Assembly: GCF_014873755.1 (NCBI RefSeq)
Contig: NZ_JADBEG010000001.1
Span: 3,846,501-3,910,500, forward strand
Direction: 5' to 3'
Source of the DNA: Amycolatopsis lexingtonensis
Lineage (GTDB): Bacteria; Actinomycetota; Actinomycetes; Mycobacteriales; Pseudonocardiaceae
Length of the DNA: 64,000 nucleotides
In this document: positions 16,476-23,609 of the stretch, piece by piece
Position numbering within the stretch: position 1 is the first letter of the stretch
Layout of the letters: each line of letters starts with the position of its first letter
The notes under the pieces: generated by a model
Seen by the model: the letters and a program-made list of their open reading frames with translations, nothing else
What the model was told of the DNA's origin: nothing
The model's database searches: none
Program-made: the position numbers and the translations under genes

Positions 16476-16610
16476 CGTGGTCCCCTTTCGCTACTTGTTC
16501 GTCGAAGGGGGACCGCCGGATTCGACATCCCGGCGAGGTTGGCCGGAACCCGGTGGTTCTTGGCATTCCAGCCACTCCCGGGCCGCCCCGTGACCCAGTA
16601 GGTTCGCCGC

Positions 16611-17036
16611 GTGTCGAAATTCCTGCTCTCGGTCCACGTCCTGGCGGCGGTGCTGGCCGTCGGACCGGTCGCCGTCGCGGCCAGCATGTTCCCCGCCGCC
16701 GTCCGGAAGGGCGAGGTCAAGGTGACGGCGATGCTGCACCGGATCTGCCGCGTCTACGCCTACGCCGCCATCGCCGTCCCGGTGTTCGGGTTCGGCGTCG
16801 CGGGCACCATGCACGTCATGGGCGACCCGTGGCTGCTCACGTCGATCGGACTGACCGCCCTCGCGGCAGCCGTCCTCGCGCTTCTGGTGCTGCCACGCCA
16901 GAAGCGGCTCCTGACCGGCGAGTCCACTTCGGACAAGCTGAGCCGCCTCGCGATGGTCACGGGCGTGTTCAACCTGCTGTGGGCGGCGGTGACGGTCCTG
17001 ATGATCGTGCGGCCGGGCTCCTCGACGGGCGCTTAG
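16611..17036 (+). CDS. Small four-helix integral membrane protein (DUF2269-like)
   Basis: The 141-aa protein has four hydrophobic segments (about 5-27, 48-66, 73-95 and 118-135) joined by short basic loops, resembling DUF2269-type membrane proteins. HVLAAVLAVGP in helix 1 carries the typical HV pair. Function unknown. TAGGTT (16599-16604) lies 6 nt before the GTG and there is no Shine-Dalgarno, so translation is probably leaderless. The stop shares TTAG with the convergent acetyltransferase gene. Confidence 0.72.
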   Translation: MSKFLLSVHVLAAVLAVGPVAVAASMFPAAVRKGEVKVTAMLHRICRVYAYAAIAVPVFGFGVAGTMHVMGDPWLLTSIGLTALAAAVLALLVLPRQKRLLTGESTSDKLSRLAMVTGVFNLLWAAVTVLMIVRPGSSTGA

Positions 17037-17710
17037 CCGGGCACGCGGACCGCGACGAAGTCCGGCCGCCGCCGCAGGGCGAACCCGAGCGACAGGTACA
17101 ACCGGATCGCGGAGGTGTTGCTCGCGGCGGCGTGCATCATCGGCGTCTCGCCGCGTTCGCGGATCCCCGCCGCCACGGCGAGCACGAGCCGCGTCGCCAG
17201 GCCCTCCCCGCGGTGGGCCGGATCCGTGCAGACCGCGCTGATCTCGGTGAAGCCCGGCGGGTGCAGCCGCTCGCCGGCCATCGCGACCAGCGCGCCGCCC
17301 CGCCGGATCCCCAGGTACGTGCCGAGTTCGACGGTCCGCTTCCGGAACGGCCCGGGCTTCGTCCGCTCGACGAGGTCGAGCATCTCGGGCACGTCGGCGA
17401 GCCCCAGCCGCACGGCCTCCGGCTCCGGCGCGGCCGCGACGCCGTCGTCCACGAGCTGGACACCCGGGGTCACGCCGAGCACCTCCCAGCCGGACGGCGG
17501 CCGCGCGGCGGTGGCGGCGAGCACGACGGTCGTCCCCGGCCCGGCGAGCTCGGCGACGTCCCGCCAGTCCTGCTCGCCGGGATCGTCCGGCAACGCCAGG
17601 AAGGGGGCGACGTCTTCGGGGTAGCGCAGCACGCGGCCGCGCTGTTCGGCGAAGCGGGCGTGCGGCCCGGTCAGGGACGCCAGCGCCGGGTTGTCGAGCG
17701 GAGAAGCCAT
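17033..17710 (-). CDS. GNAT-family N-acetyltransferase
   Basis: The 225-aa protein has the GNAT fold in its C-terminal half: EISAVCTDPAHRGEGLATRLV, where HRGEGLA is the acetyl-CoA pyrophosphate loop, then PMMHAAASNTSAIRLYLSLGFALR, the usual Asn/Tyr region. The N-terminal half looks like a second, decayed GNAT fold, as in FR47-like proteins. The acceptor is unknown. ATG 17710 was chosen because the earlier in-frame start would run through the divergent neighbour. The 3-prime end overlaps the upstream gene by 4 nt. Confidence 0.85.
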   Translation of the reverse strand: MASPLDNPALASLTGPHARFAEQRGRVLRYPEDVAPFLALPDDPGEQDWRDVAELAGPGTTVVLAATAARPPSGWEVLGVTPGVQLVDDGVAAAPEPEAVRLGLADVPEMLDLVERTKPGPFRKRTVELGTYLGIRRGGALVAMAGERLHPPGFTEISAVCTDPAHRGEGLATRLVLAVAAGIRERGETPMMHAAASNTSAIRLYLSLGFALRRRPDFVAVRVPG

Positions 17711-17785
17711 GCCACCAGGATCCCTGCCCCGGCGGCCGCGGCGGCACCGGTCCCACATCTTGAGCGCCGCCGGTAGGGTGCGCTC

Positions 17786-18418
17786 GTGGGTTCCCAGGTC
17801 CCGGTGTGGATACCGATCGTCGTCGCGCTGCTCGGCCTGGCCGGGGTGATCACCACCCAGGTGCTCTCGGGACGGCGTGAGTCCAAGCGGATGGCCGAGG
17901 AAGCCGCTCGTGAAGAGCGCCGGTGGCAGCGCGAGCGCGAGGCCCGCACCCACGAAACCCGCGCCGGCGCCTACGCCGAACTCCTCGGTGTCCTCGAGGC
18001 GTTCGACATGGTCCTGTTCCGGGCGCTCCGGTCCCGCGAGCTGCGCAAACCCGTCGACGAGCACCAGGTCACCGAGCTGCGCGAGGTGCGGAGCGAAGCC
18101 CAGCACGCGCTCGGCGCGGTCGCGCTGCACGCACCCGAGCCCATCCGGGAACTCGTCAGCGACGCCATGCTGCCGCGGCTGCGGCTCGCCTCACGGCTGA
18201 TGGACTCCGAGAACACCGGCGACGACCGCACCTTTTGGACGGCGGGCCAGCGCGGCTATCGCCTCTTGCGCGCGAAGATGCGTCTCGACCTGGGGTTCGA
18301 CGCGGAATCGATGGACGTGATCGAGGCGATCGGCGCTCAGCCGACGGGCGTCAGCGGCTCGTCGGAGAGCACTTCGGCCCCGGCCGACACGACCAGCCTG
18401 CCGCCGCCCACCTTGTAG
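17786..18418 (+). CDS. Membrane-anchored coiled-coil protein, unknown function
   Basis: The 210-aa protein has one N-terminal transmembrane helix (about 6-28) and then a highly charged helix (about 30-60, rich in E and R), so a short outside segment and a cytoplasmic helical body are likely. The C-terminal 25 residues are Ser/Thr/Pro-rich and lie in the stretch that overlaps the opposite gene by 82 nt. TAGGGT (17774-17779) is 6 nt before the GTG, so it is probably leaderless. No known family recognised. Confidence 0.65.
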   Translation: MGSQVPVWIPIVVALLGLAGVITTQVLSGRRESKRMAEEAAREERRWQREREARTHETRAGAYAELLGVLEAFDMVLFRALRSRELRKPVDEHQVTELREVRSEAQHALGAVALHAPEPIRELVSDAMLPRLRLASRLMDSENTGDDRTFWTAGQRGYRLLRAKMRLDLGFDAESMDVIEAIGAQPTGVSGSSESTSAPADTTSLPPPTL

Positions 18419-18975
18419 CGGTAGTCCCCGTTGACCGCGACGAAGCCGTCGCCCGAGGCCTCGGCGGGCAGCGTGATGTGGGTGTCACCCGACGCCGCCT
18501 GCCCGCGGGCCTGGCCGTCGTAGAAGATCCGGCCGTCGGGGGTCCGGCAGATCGTGATCTGCGACTTCGCGGTCTGCCCGACGAGCAGCGCCGTCCCCTG
18601 GCCACCAGGCAGGTACTGCGCGGCGTCGCCGGGGCACGGCTTCCCGTCCGGCGGGGAAGCCGTGGTGGCAGGCGTGGACGGCGTGACCGGCGGCGTGAGG
18701 GCCTCGGCGGTCGTGACCACGGTCTTGGTCGTGGGCAGCGCGGGTGTCGTGTACGCCGGGAACGGCCCGGACGCGGCGGGCTTGGGATCCGAACGCCCGG
18801 TGAACAGCAGGACCCCGCCCACCGCGACGCCGGCGACCACCATCAGGGTCAGCAGCACCCACAGCGCCCGCGCGCGGGCGCGCCCCGGAGCGAGGGCCGT
18901 GCAGGTGCCACAACGGCCGGCGGCGGGGTCGTTGACCGCACCGCACTGCGCGCACATCCACGGGGTACCCGCCAT
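18337..18975 (-). CDS. Single-pass membrane protein with RanBP2-type zinc ribbon
   Basis: The 212-aa protein starts with a RanBP2-like zinc finger: WMCAQC, then N, then CGTC within the first 22 residues. A transmembrane helix (about 31-55), a Thr/Pro-rich linker and an extracytoplasmic beta-rich domain (about 115-212) follow; the latter contains CPGD and ICRTPDG, a possible disulphide. ATG 18975 follows AAGGAGG. Its last 27 codons lie antisense to the end of the coiled-coil gene, an unusually long convergent overlap. Confidence 0.72.
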   Translation of the reverse strand: MAGTPWMCAQCGAVNDPAAGRCGTCTALAPGRARARALWVLLTLMVVAGVAVGGVLLFTGRSDPKPAASGPFPAYTTPALPTTKTVVTTAEALTPPVTPSTPATTASPPDGKPCPGDAAQYLPGGQGTALLVGQTAKSQITICRTPDGRIFYDGQARGQAASGDTHITLPAEASGDGFVAVNGDYRYKVGGGRLVVSAGAEVLSDEPLTPVG

Positions 18976-19053
18976 CGGGCCTCCTTCGGCCCGGCGCCTC
19001 GCAGGCGCCGTCACCTCATCGTCACCGACGAGGGCGCCCGCTGCAACGGTCCG

Positions 19054-19260
19054 CTACGCCCCCTGGACGACGTTGACCATCCAGGGAATGCCGAACTTGT
19101 CGACGAGCGCGCCGAATTCGTCGCCCCACATCTGCTTTTCGAACGGAACCGTCACGGTGGCGCGGTCGTGCCGACCCCTTCGGGTGAACCGAATTCCCCG
19201 AAGGTGTTCACCGTCGGCGTGCCGCCGAAGACGCTCTCGCAGAACGCCGCCACAGCGCCA
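19054..19260 (-). pseudogene. VOC/PhnB-like protein remnant with internal deletion and frameshift
   Basis: On the minus strand 19250-19152 encodes [10 protein letters not shown]...FGEFGSPEG, typical of the start of PhnB-like VOC proteins. A different frame, about 19165-19054, encodes [20 protein letters not shown] followed by [12 protein letters not shown] and a stop, typical of the end. Roughly 70 central residues and the extreme N terminus are missing, and the join is out of frame. It is a decayed gene rather than a short protein. Confidence 0.75.
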
Positions 19261-19284
19261 ATCGGCGGATTTTCAGCGTCACCC

Positions 19285-19842
19285 TCAGAGCACGAACCGG
19301 CGCTGCACGTCGGGTTCGAGCGGCAGCGCGCCGTGCAGCGCGGCACGGGCGCGCAGCTCCAGCGCGCGGTCCAGCGGCCGGGTGCCCGGGGCCGGCGCGG
19401 TGTGGAACGTGCCGCGGTCGAACAGGTACACCAGGGCGAGCTTCCGGTCGAGGCGGCCGGTCTGCTCGCCGAACTCGACGGTCGCGAACCGCAGGCAGCC
19501 ACCGTAGCCCGCCCGCGACAGGCGGTCCGCGACGTCGACCAGGTCGCCGGTCAGCACGCGCAGGTCGCGGTTGCGGCGCCAGCACCGCACCGTCGACCGG
19601 CCGTTCAGGTCCTGGGTCACCAGCGGGTGCACCGGCAGCCGGGCCGACGTCGCGGCCAGCAGCTCCGCTTCGGTGCGGGCCAGCGCGTCCCCGTCCACCT
19701 TGAAGCCGACCGTGCCACCGCCGGTGGGCGCGAGGCCGAGCGCGGCGCGCATCCGCGGGGCGGCCGCGGCGAGGGTGTAGAGGGACTGCAGGTGCGGGCG
19801 GGACGTCCAGCACCGGACGAGCTTGCTGTCCAGCAGGGTCAC
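19285..19842 (-). CDS. Unrecognised 185-aa protein
   Basis: No known family recognised. The protein is soluble-looking and Arg/Leu-rich, with no signal peptide and cysteines only at CW pairs (VRCWTSR, TVRCWRR) and one CLRF. The repeated RCW may mark an internal duplication or a binding site. The GTG at 19842 was chosen because TAGGAC lies 8 nt upstream, close to the leaderless spacing seen elsewhere; a longer ATG start at 19896 exists. Codon use is typical of a real gene. The next gene on the strand side is the VOC remnant. Confidence 0.5.
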   Translation of the reverse strand: MTLLDSKLVRCWTSRPHLQSLYTLAAAAPRMRAALGLAPTGGGTVGFKVDGDALARTEAELLAATSARLPVHPLVTQDLNGRSTVRCWRRNRDLRVLTGDLVDVADRLSRAGYGGCLRFATVEFGEQTGRLDRKLALVYLFDRGTFHTAPAPGTRPLDRALELRARAALHGALPLEPDVQRRFVL

Positions 19843-19897
19843 GACGATGTGTCCTATCTCCGATCGAAAAGACCGCCGGGCCGGGCGCACTGGCAAT

Positions 19898-19910
19898 GTC
19901 CACAGTGGAC
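19898..19910. repeat. GTCCA-N3-TGGAC palindrome (intergenic copy)
   Basis: GTCCACAGTGGAC, a perfect palindrome around a single central base. Close or perfect copies also lie at 22662, 32613, 40789 and 57512. Confidence 0.55.
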
Positions 19911-19957
19911 GTCAGGCGCGGGGACACCGGGGTCGGAGAGGACAGCATGCGCCCGCG

Positions 19958-19986
19958 CCGCGTGGTTCCGGTCCGGAACCACGCGG
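19958..19986 (-). terminator. 29-bp perfect palindrome downstream of the oxidoreductase gene
   Basis: Arms CCGCGTGGTTCCGG (19958-19971) and CCGGAACCACGCGG (19973-19986) flank one T. It is 80 nt past the minus-strand oxidoreductase stop and upstream of the next minus-strand gene, so a terminator is likely; an operator is the alternative. The surrounding stretch 19843-20066 holds no gene I can support. Confidence 0.5.
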
Positions 19987-20066
19987 TCACGCGGTGAACG
20001 GCAGCACTTCGCCGCCGAACGGTCACGCCGAGTCAGGTTCAGCCGATCAGCGGTACCCCTTTCACC

Positions 20067-21056
20067 TCACGGCACCGAAATGACGACCTTCCCGAGGTTC
20101 TGCCTGCTCCGGAACCGCTCGAAGGCCCCGTCCGCGTCGTCGAACGGGTGAACGCTGTCGATAACCGGTTCCAGCGGCCGGACGGCGAGCCACCGGAGGA
20201 GGTCCTCGGTGTCCTCGCGGCTGCCGACCCAGATCTTCCGGATGGTCGCGCCGCTGCGGAACAGGTCCATGAAGCCGACCGGTGGCCCGTCGGCGCCGAC
20301 GAACCCGACGAGCGCGATCTCGGCGTGGTGCGTCCCGGCCGCGACGAGCGACTGCGCGAACGTGCCCGGCCCGCCGACCTCGACGATCCGGTCCGCGCCC
20401 CGGCCACCGGTGGCGTCGAGGACGGCCCTGCCCCACTCCGGCGTCGCCCGGTAGTCGATCACCGTGTCCGCGCCGAGTTCGGTCAGCCTGGCCGCCTTTT
20501 CCGCGCTCGACGTCGTCGCGACGACCCGCGCGCCGTGCTGCCGGGCGAGCTGCAGGGCGAACAGCGAAACGCCGCCGGTGCCGAGGGTCAGCACCACGTC
20601 GCCCGGGCGCACGCCGGCGAGCGACGTCCACGCGGTGACCGCGGCGCACGGCAGCGTCGCGCCTTGTTCGTAGGTGAGCGAATCCGGCAGCGCGACGAGC
20701 GCGTGCTCCGGCACGGCGCGGTACTCCGCGAGCCAGCCGTCTTGGCCGTTCCCGTAGCCGACCAGCGTGTCCGGCAGCCGTCCCGCGATCCAGTGCGAGT
20801 GGAAGTTCCCGAGCACCCGGTCGCCGGCGGCGAAGCGCGTGACCCCCTCCCCGACGGCGACGACCTCGCCCGCGGCGTCGGACACCGGGATCAGGTCGCC
20901 CGGCCCGTTGGTGAAGTGGTCGCCGTCGAGGATGAGCAGGTCGCGGTAGTTCAGCGACGTCGCGCGGACGCGGACGAGCACTTCCCCGCGCTGCGGCTCG
21001 GGCTCCGGTTCGTCGTGGCGGATCAGCTTTCCGGCCTCGGGACGATAGACGCGCAC
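20067..21056 (-). CDS. Zinc-independent MDR-family NAD(P)H oxidoreductase
   Basis: The 329-aa medium-chain reductase has a GroES-like N domain (SLNYRDLLILDG near residue 35) and a Rossmann domain beginning VLTLGTGGVSLFALQLARQHGA near 160, then GADTVIDYR. The cysteine and histidine zinc ligands of true alcohol dehydrogenases are absent, so a quinone- or enone-reductase-type activity is likely. A dyad at 21072-21093 overlaps its promoter, and a divergent ArsR-type regulator starts 86 nt away, so the pair is probably co-regulated. Confidence 0.88.
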   Translation of the reverse strand: MRVYRPEAGKLIRHDEPEPEPQRGEVLVRVRATSLNYRDLLILDGDHFTNGPGDLIPVSDAAGEVVAVGEGVTRFAAGDRVLGNFHSHWIAGRLPDTLVGYGNGQDGWLAEYRAVPEHALVALPDSLTYEQGATLPCAAVTAWTSLAGVRPGDVVLTLGTGGVSLFALQLARQHGARVVATTSSAEKAARLTELGADTVIDYRATPEWGRAVLDATGGRGADRIVEVGGPGTFAQSLVAAGTHHAEIALVGFVGADGPPVGFMDLFRSGATIRKIWVGSREDTEDLLRWLAVRPLEPVIDSVHPFDDADGAFERFRSRQNLGKVVISVP

Positions 21057-21071
21057 CGGGGAACCTCCCTC

Positions 21072-21093
21072 ATGTTAACCAATTGGCTAACAT
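21072..21093. promoter_or_regulatory. ArsR-type operator between divergent genes
   Basis: A 22-bp dyad with arms ATGTTAACCAA and TTGGCTAACAT (one mismatch) lies 16 nt before the oxidoreductase start and 50 nt before the ArsR start. It fits repression of both genes by the ArsR-type protein; binding is inferred. Confidence 0.65.
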
Positions 21094-21142
21094 CGACCAT
21101 GGCACAGCGCCGCGCGTCCCGGCAACCGGGGATACTCGGGAC

Positions 21143-21463
21143 ATGGCCAGCCGCACTGCGACCCCGTTGGACCACCCGGCCCTCGACGACGTCCCGTTCA
21201 GTGCGGCCCTCGAAGCACTGCGCGACCCGCACCGGCTGGCCATGGTCGCCACCCTCGCCCGCGAGCCCGGCCAGTCGTGCGGCGCGATCATGCCGCCGGT
21301 CAGCAAGCCCGCGGCGTCCCGGCACTTCAAGATCCTCCGCGCGGCCGGTCTGCTCAAGCAGTGGGACAGCGGCACGCAGCGGCTGAACGCGCTGCGCCGC
21401 GAGGAGTTCGACGCCCGCTTCCCCGGCCTGCTCGACCTGGCCCTCGCCGAAGCCGCCCGCTGA
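21143..21463 (+). CDS. ArsR-type winged-helix regulator
   Basis: The 106-aa protein is a short winged helix: ALEALRDPHRLAMVATLAREPG, then a recognition helix SKPAASRHFKILRAAGLLKQ and wing GTQRLNALR. It lacks the CxC or His clusters of metal sensors, so a small-molecule or constitutive repressor is likelier. It probably represses the divergent oxidoreductase and itself through the 21072-21093 dyad. Confidence 0.85.
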   Translation: MASRTATPLDHPALDDVPFSAALEALRDPHRLAMVATLAREPGQSCGAIMPPVSKPAASRHFKILRAAGLLKQWDSGTQRLNALRREEFDARFPGLLDLALAEAAR

Positions 21464-21491
21464 TCCGGGAGCTTCCACGCCAACCGGACAT

Positions 21492-21527
21492 TTAGCGTTG
21501 CTAATAGATCTGAGTCAGAGCTACTTT
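21492..21527 (+). promoter_or_regulatory. MarR promoter with short dyad
   Basis: TTAGC (21492-21496), GTT, GCTAA (21500-21504) form a dyad that lies 17 bp before a -10-like TACTTT (21522-21527). The -10 ends 6 nt before the ATG at 21534. Autoregulation by the MarR protein is plausible. Confidence 0.45.
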
Positions 21528-21533
21528 GGCGGC

Positions 21534-21974
21534 ATGACCGAACTCGCCGACCGGCTGCTGGGGGCCGTCCAGGGGATCCGCCGCGTGGTGCGCCGCCGGG
21601 TGCGCGCCGAGGTACCCGGCTTCCCGCTGCCCGGCGCCCAGGTCGAAGTCCTGCGCGTGGTGGCCGACCACCCCGGCATCGGCGTCGCCGCGGCCGCGCG
21701 CGAGCTGCACCTGGCGAACAACTCGGTCAGCACGCTGGTCAACCAGCTCGCCGACGCCGGGCTGCTGCGCCGCGAGCCCGACCCCGCCGACCGGCGCGCG
21801 GTCCGGCTGGAGATCACCACCGCCGCGCGCGACCGGATCGCGTCGTGGCGGCGCGCCCGGACCGGGCTCGTCGCCGAAGCCCTCACCGCACTGTCCGAAG
21901 AGGACCTCGAAGCCATCGAGAACGCGTTGCCGGCGTTGGAAAAACTCGTGGGCGTCCTGAAGGAGCAGGCATGA
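21534..21974 (+). CDS. MarR-family regulator of the ABC exporter operon
   Basis: The 146-aa protein has the MarR winged helix (about residues 40-105): GVAAAARELHLANNSVSTLVNQLADAGLLRREPDPADRRAVRLEIT, whose DRRAV loop is the wing. ATG 21534 was preferred over TTG 21498 because TACTTT lies 6 nt upstream. It overlaps the ABC ATPase gene by 4 nt (ATGA), so it probably controls an operon of regulator plus exporter. The inducing drug or metabolite is unknown. Confidence 0.87.
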   Translation: MTELADRLLGAVQGIRRVVRRRVRAEVPGFPLPGAQVEVLRVVADHPGIGVAAAARELHLANNSVSTLVNQLADAGLLRREPDPADRRAVRLEITTAARDRIASWRRARTGLVAEALTALSEEDLEAIENALPALEKLVGVLKEQA

Positions 21975-22774
21975 CCGAACCCGCGGTGCGCTGCACCGGG
22001 CTGAGTCATTCGTTCGGCACCACCCGCGCGGTCGACGGCGTCGACCTGGAGATCCGCGCGGGCGAGGTGTTCGGCCTGCTCGGCCCGAACGGCGCGGGCA
22101 AGACCACCACCCTCCGGATGATCACCACCCTGCTGCCCACGGCGCCGGACCGGATCACCGTCTTCGGCGTCGACGTCGCCCGCCGCCGGATGGCCGTGCG
22201 GCGGCTGATCGGCTACGTCCCGCAGCAGCTGTCCGCCGACGGCGCGCTGACCGGCCGCGAAAACGTCGCGCTGTTCGCCCGGCTCTTCGACGTCCCGCGC
22301 GCGCACCGAGCACAGCAGGTGCGGAGCGCGTTGGAGCTGGTCGGGCTGGACGGCGACGCCGACCGCACGGCCAAGACGTACTCCGGCGGCATGATCCGCC
22401 GCCTCGAACTGGCCCAGGCCCTGGTCAGCTCGCCGCGGCTGCTCATCCTCGACGAGCCGACGATCGGCCTCGACCCGGTCGCCCGCTCGTCGGTGTGGGA
22501 CCGCATCGCCGAGATCCGCGCGGCGACCGGCATGACCGTGCTCGTCACGACCCACTACATGGACGAAGCCGAGCAGTACTGCGACCGCGTCGCGCTGATG
22601 CACGCCGGCCGGATCCGCGCGCTGGGCACCCCGGCCGAGCTGGAAGCGGGCCTCGGCCCGGAGTCCACTTTGGACGACGTGTTCCGCGCGGCGACCGGCG
22701 ACCGCCTCGACGGCGACGAAGGAGGGATCCGCAATGTCCGTGCCACTCGCCGCACCGCCCGCCGTCTCGGCTGA
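21971..22774 (+). CDS. ABC exporter ATP-binding protein (DrrA-like)
   Basis: The 267-aa ATPase has Walker A GPNGAGKTTT, signature YSGGMIRRLELAQ, Walker B LLILDEPTIGLDP and switch His TTHYMDEAEQYCDRV. The C-terminal tail STLDDVFRAATGDRL is characteristic of DrrA/NodI-type drug and polysaccharide exporters. It pairs with the ABC-2 permease, whose gene it overlaps by 41 nt. The peptide after DRLDGDEGG is probably an untranslated-like extension, since the permease start lies within it. Confidence 0.92.
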   Translation: MTEPAVRCTGLSHSFGTTRAVDGVDLEIRAGEVFGLLGPNGAGKTTTLRMITTLLPTAPDRITVFGVDVARRRMAVRRLIGYVPQQLSADGALTGRENVALFARLFDVPRAHRAQQVRSALELVGLDGDADRTAKTYSGGMIRRLELAQALVSSPRLLILDEPTIGLDPVARSSVWDRIAEIRAATGMTVLVTTHYMDEAEQYCDRVALMHAGRIRALGTPAELEAGLGPESTLDDVFRAATGDRLDGDEGGIRNVRATRRTARRLG

Positions 22775-23555
22775 TCCGGGCCCGCTCGGCCGGCTGCGCG
22801 TGCTCGCCGCCCGCGTCGGCGCGATGTGCCTGGTGGAGCTGCAGAAGCTGCGCCGCGACCAGGCCGAGCTGCTCACCCGCGCGATCCAGCCCGCGTTGTG
22901 GCTGCTGATCTTCGGGGAGACGTTCACCCGGCTGAAGGCGATCCCGACCGGCTCGACGCCCTACCTCGACTACCTCGCGCCGGGCATCCTCGCGCAGTCG
23001 GCGCTGTTCATCGCGATCTTCTACGGCATCCAGATCATCTGGGAGCGGGACGCGGGCGTGCTCGCCAAGCTCCTGGTGACCCCGACCCCGCGGGCGGCGC
23101 TCGTCGCCGGGAAGGCGTTCGCCGCCGGGGTCCGCGCGCTCGTCCAGGCGCTGATGGTGCTGGTGCTGGCCGCGGTCCTCGGCGTCGGGCTGACCGCGAA
23201 CCCGCTGAAGCTGCTCGCGATGGCCGTCGTCCTGGTGCTCGGGTCGGCGTTCTTCTGCTGCCTGTCCATCGTGATCGCCGGGATCGTGCTGTCCCGCGAA
23301 CGGCTGATGGGCATCGGCCAGGCGATCACGATGCCGCTGTTCTTCGGCTCCAACGCGCTGTACCCGGTGGACCTGATGCCGTCGTGGCTGAAGGTGATCG
23401 GCCACGTCAACCCGCTGAGCTACCAGGTGGACGCGCTGCGCGGCCTGCTGATCGGCACGCCGGCACACCTGGGCCTCGACTTCGGCGTGCTGGCCGGGGC
23501 GACGGCGGTGGCGATTTCGGTCGCTTCGGCACTGCTCGGCAGGTTGGCCCGGTGA
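22734..23555 (+). CDS. ABC-2 type permease (DrrB-like)
   Basis: The 273-aa membrane protein has six predicted helices, an N-terminal amphipathic stretch (VELQKLRRDQAELLTRAIQPALW) and the ABC-2 hallmark NPLSYQVDALRGLL near residue 235. It forms the channel for the adjacent ATPase, probably exporting a drug or lipid-like compound. The ATG follows GGAGGG inside the ATPase gene, which gives translational coupling. Confidence 0.9.
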   Translation: MSVPLAAPPAVSADPGPLGRLRVLAARVGAMCLVELQKLRRDQAELLTRAIQPALWLLIFGETFTRLKAIPTGSTPYLDYLAPGILAQSALFIAIFYGIQIIWERDAGVLAKLLVTPTPRAALVAGKAFAAGVRALVQALMVLVLAAVLGVGLTANPLKLLAMAVVLVLGSAFFCCLSIVIAGIVLSRERLMGIGQAITMPLFFGSNALYPVDLMPSWLKVIGHVNPLSYQVDALRGLLIGTPAHLGLDFGVLAGATAVAISVASALLGRLAR

Positions 23556-23609
23556 GGTCCATGTCTCACCGAACGGAAGCTTCATTCCCGGGTGGCTAAT
23601 CTCGGTTTC

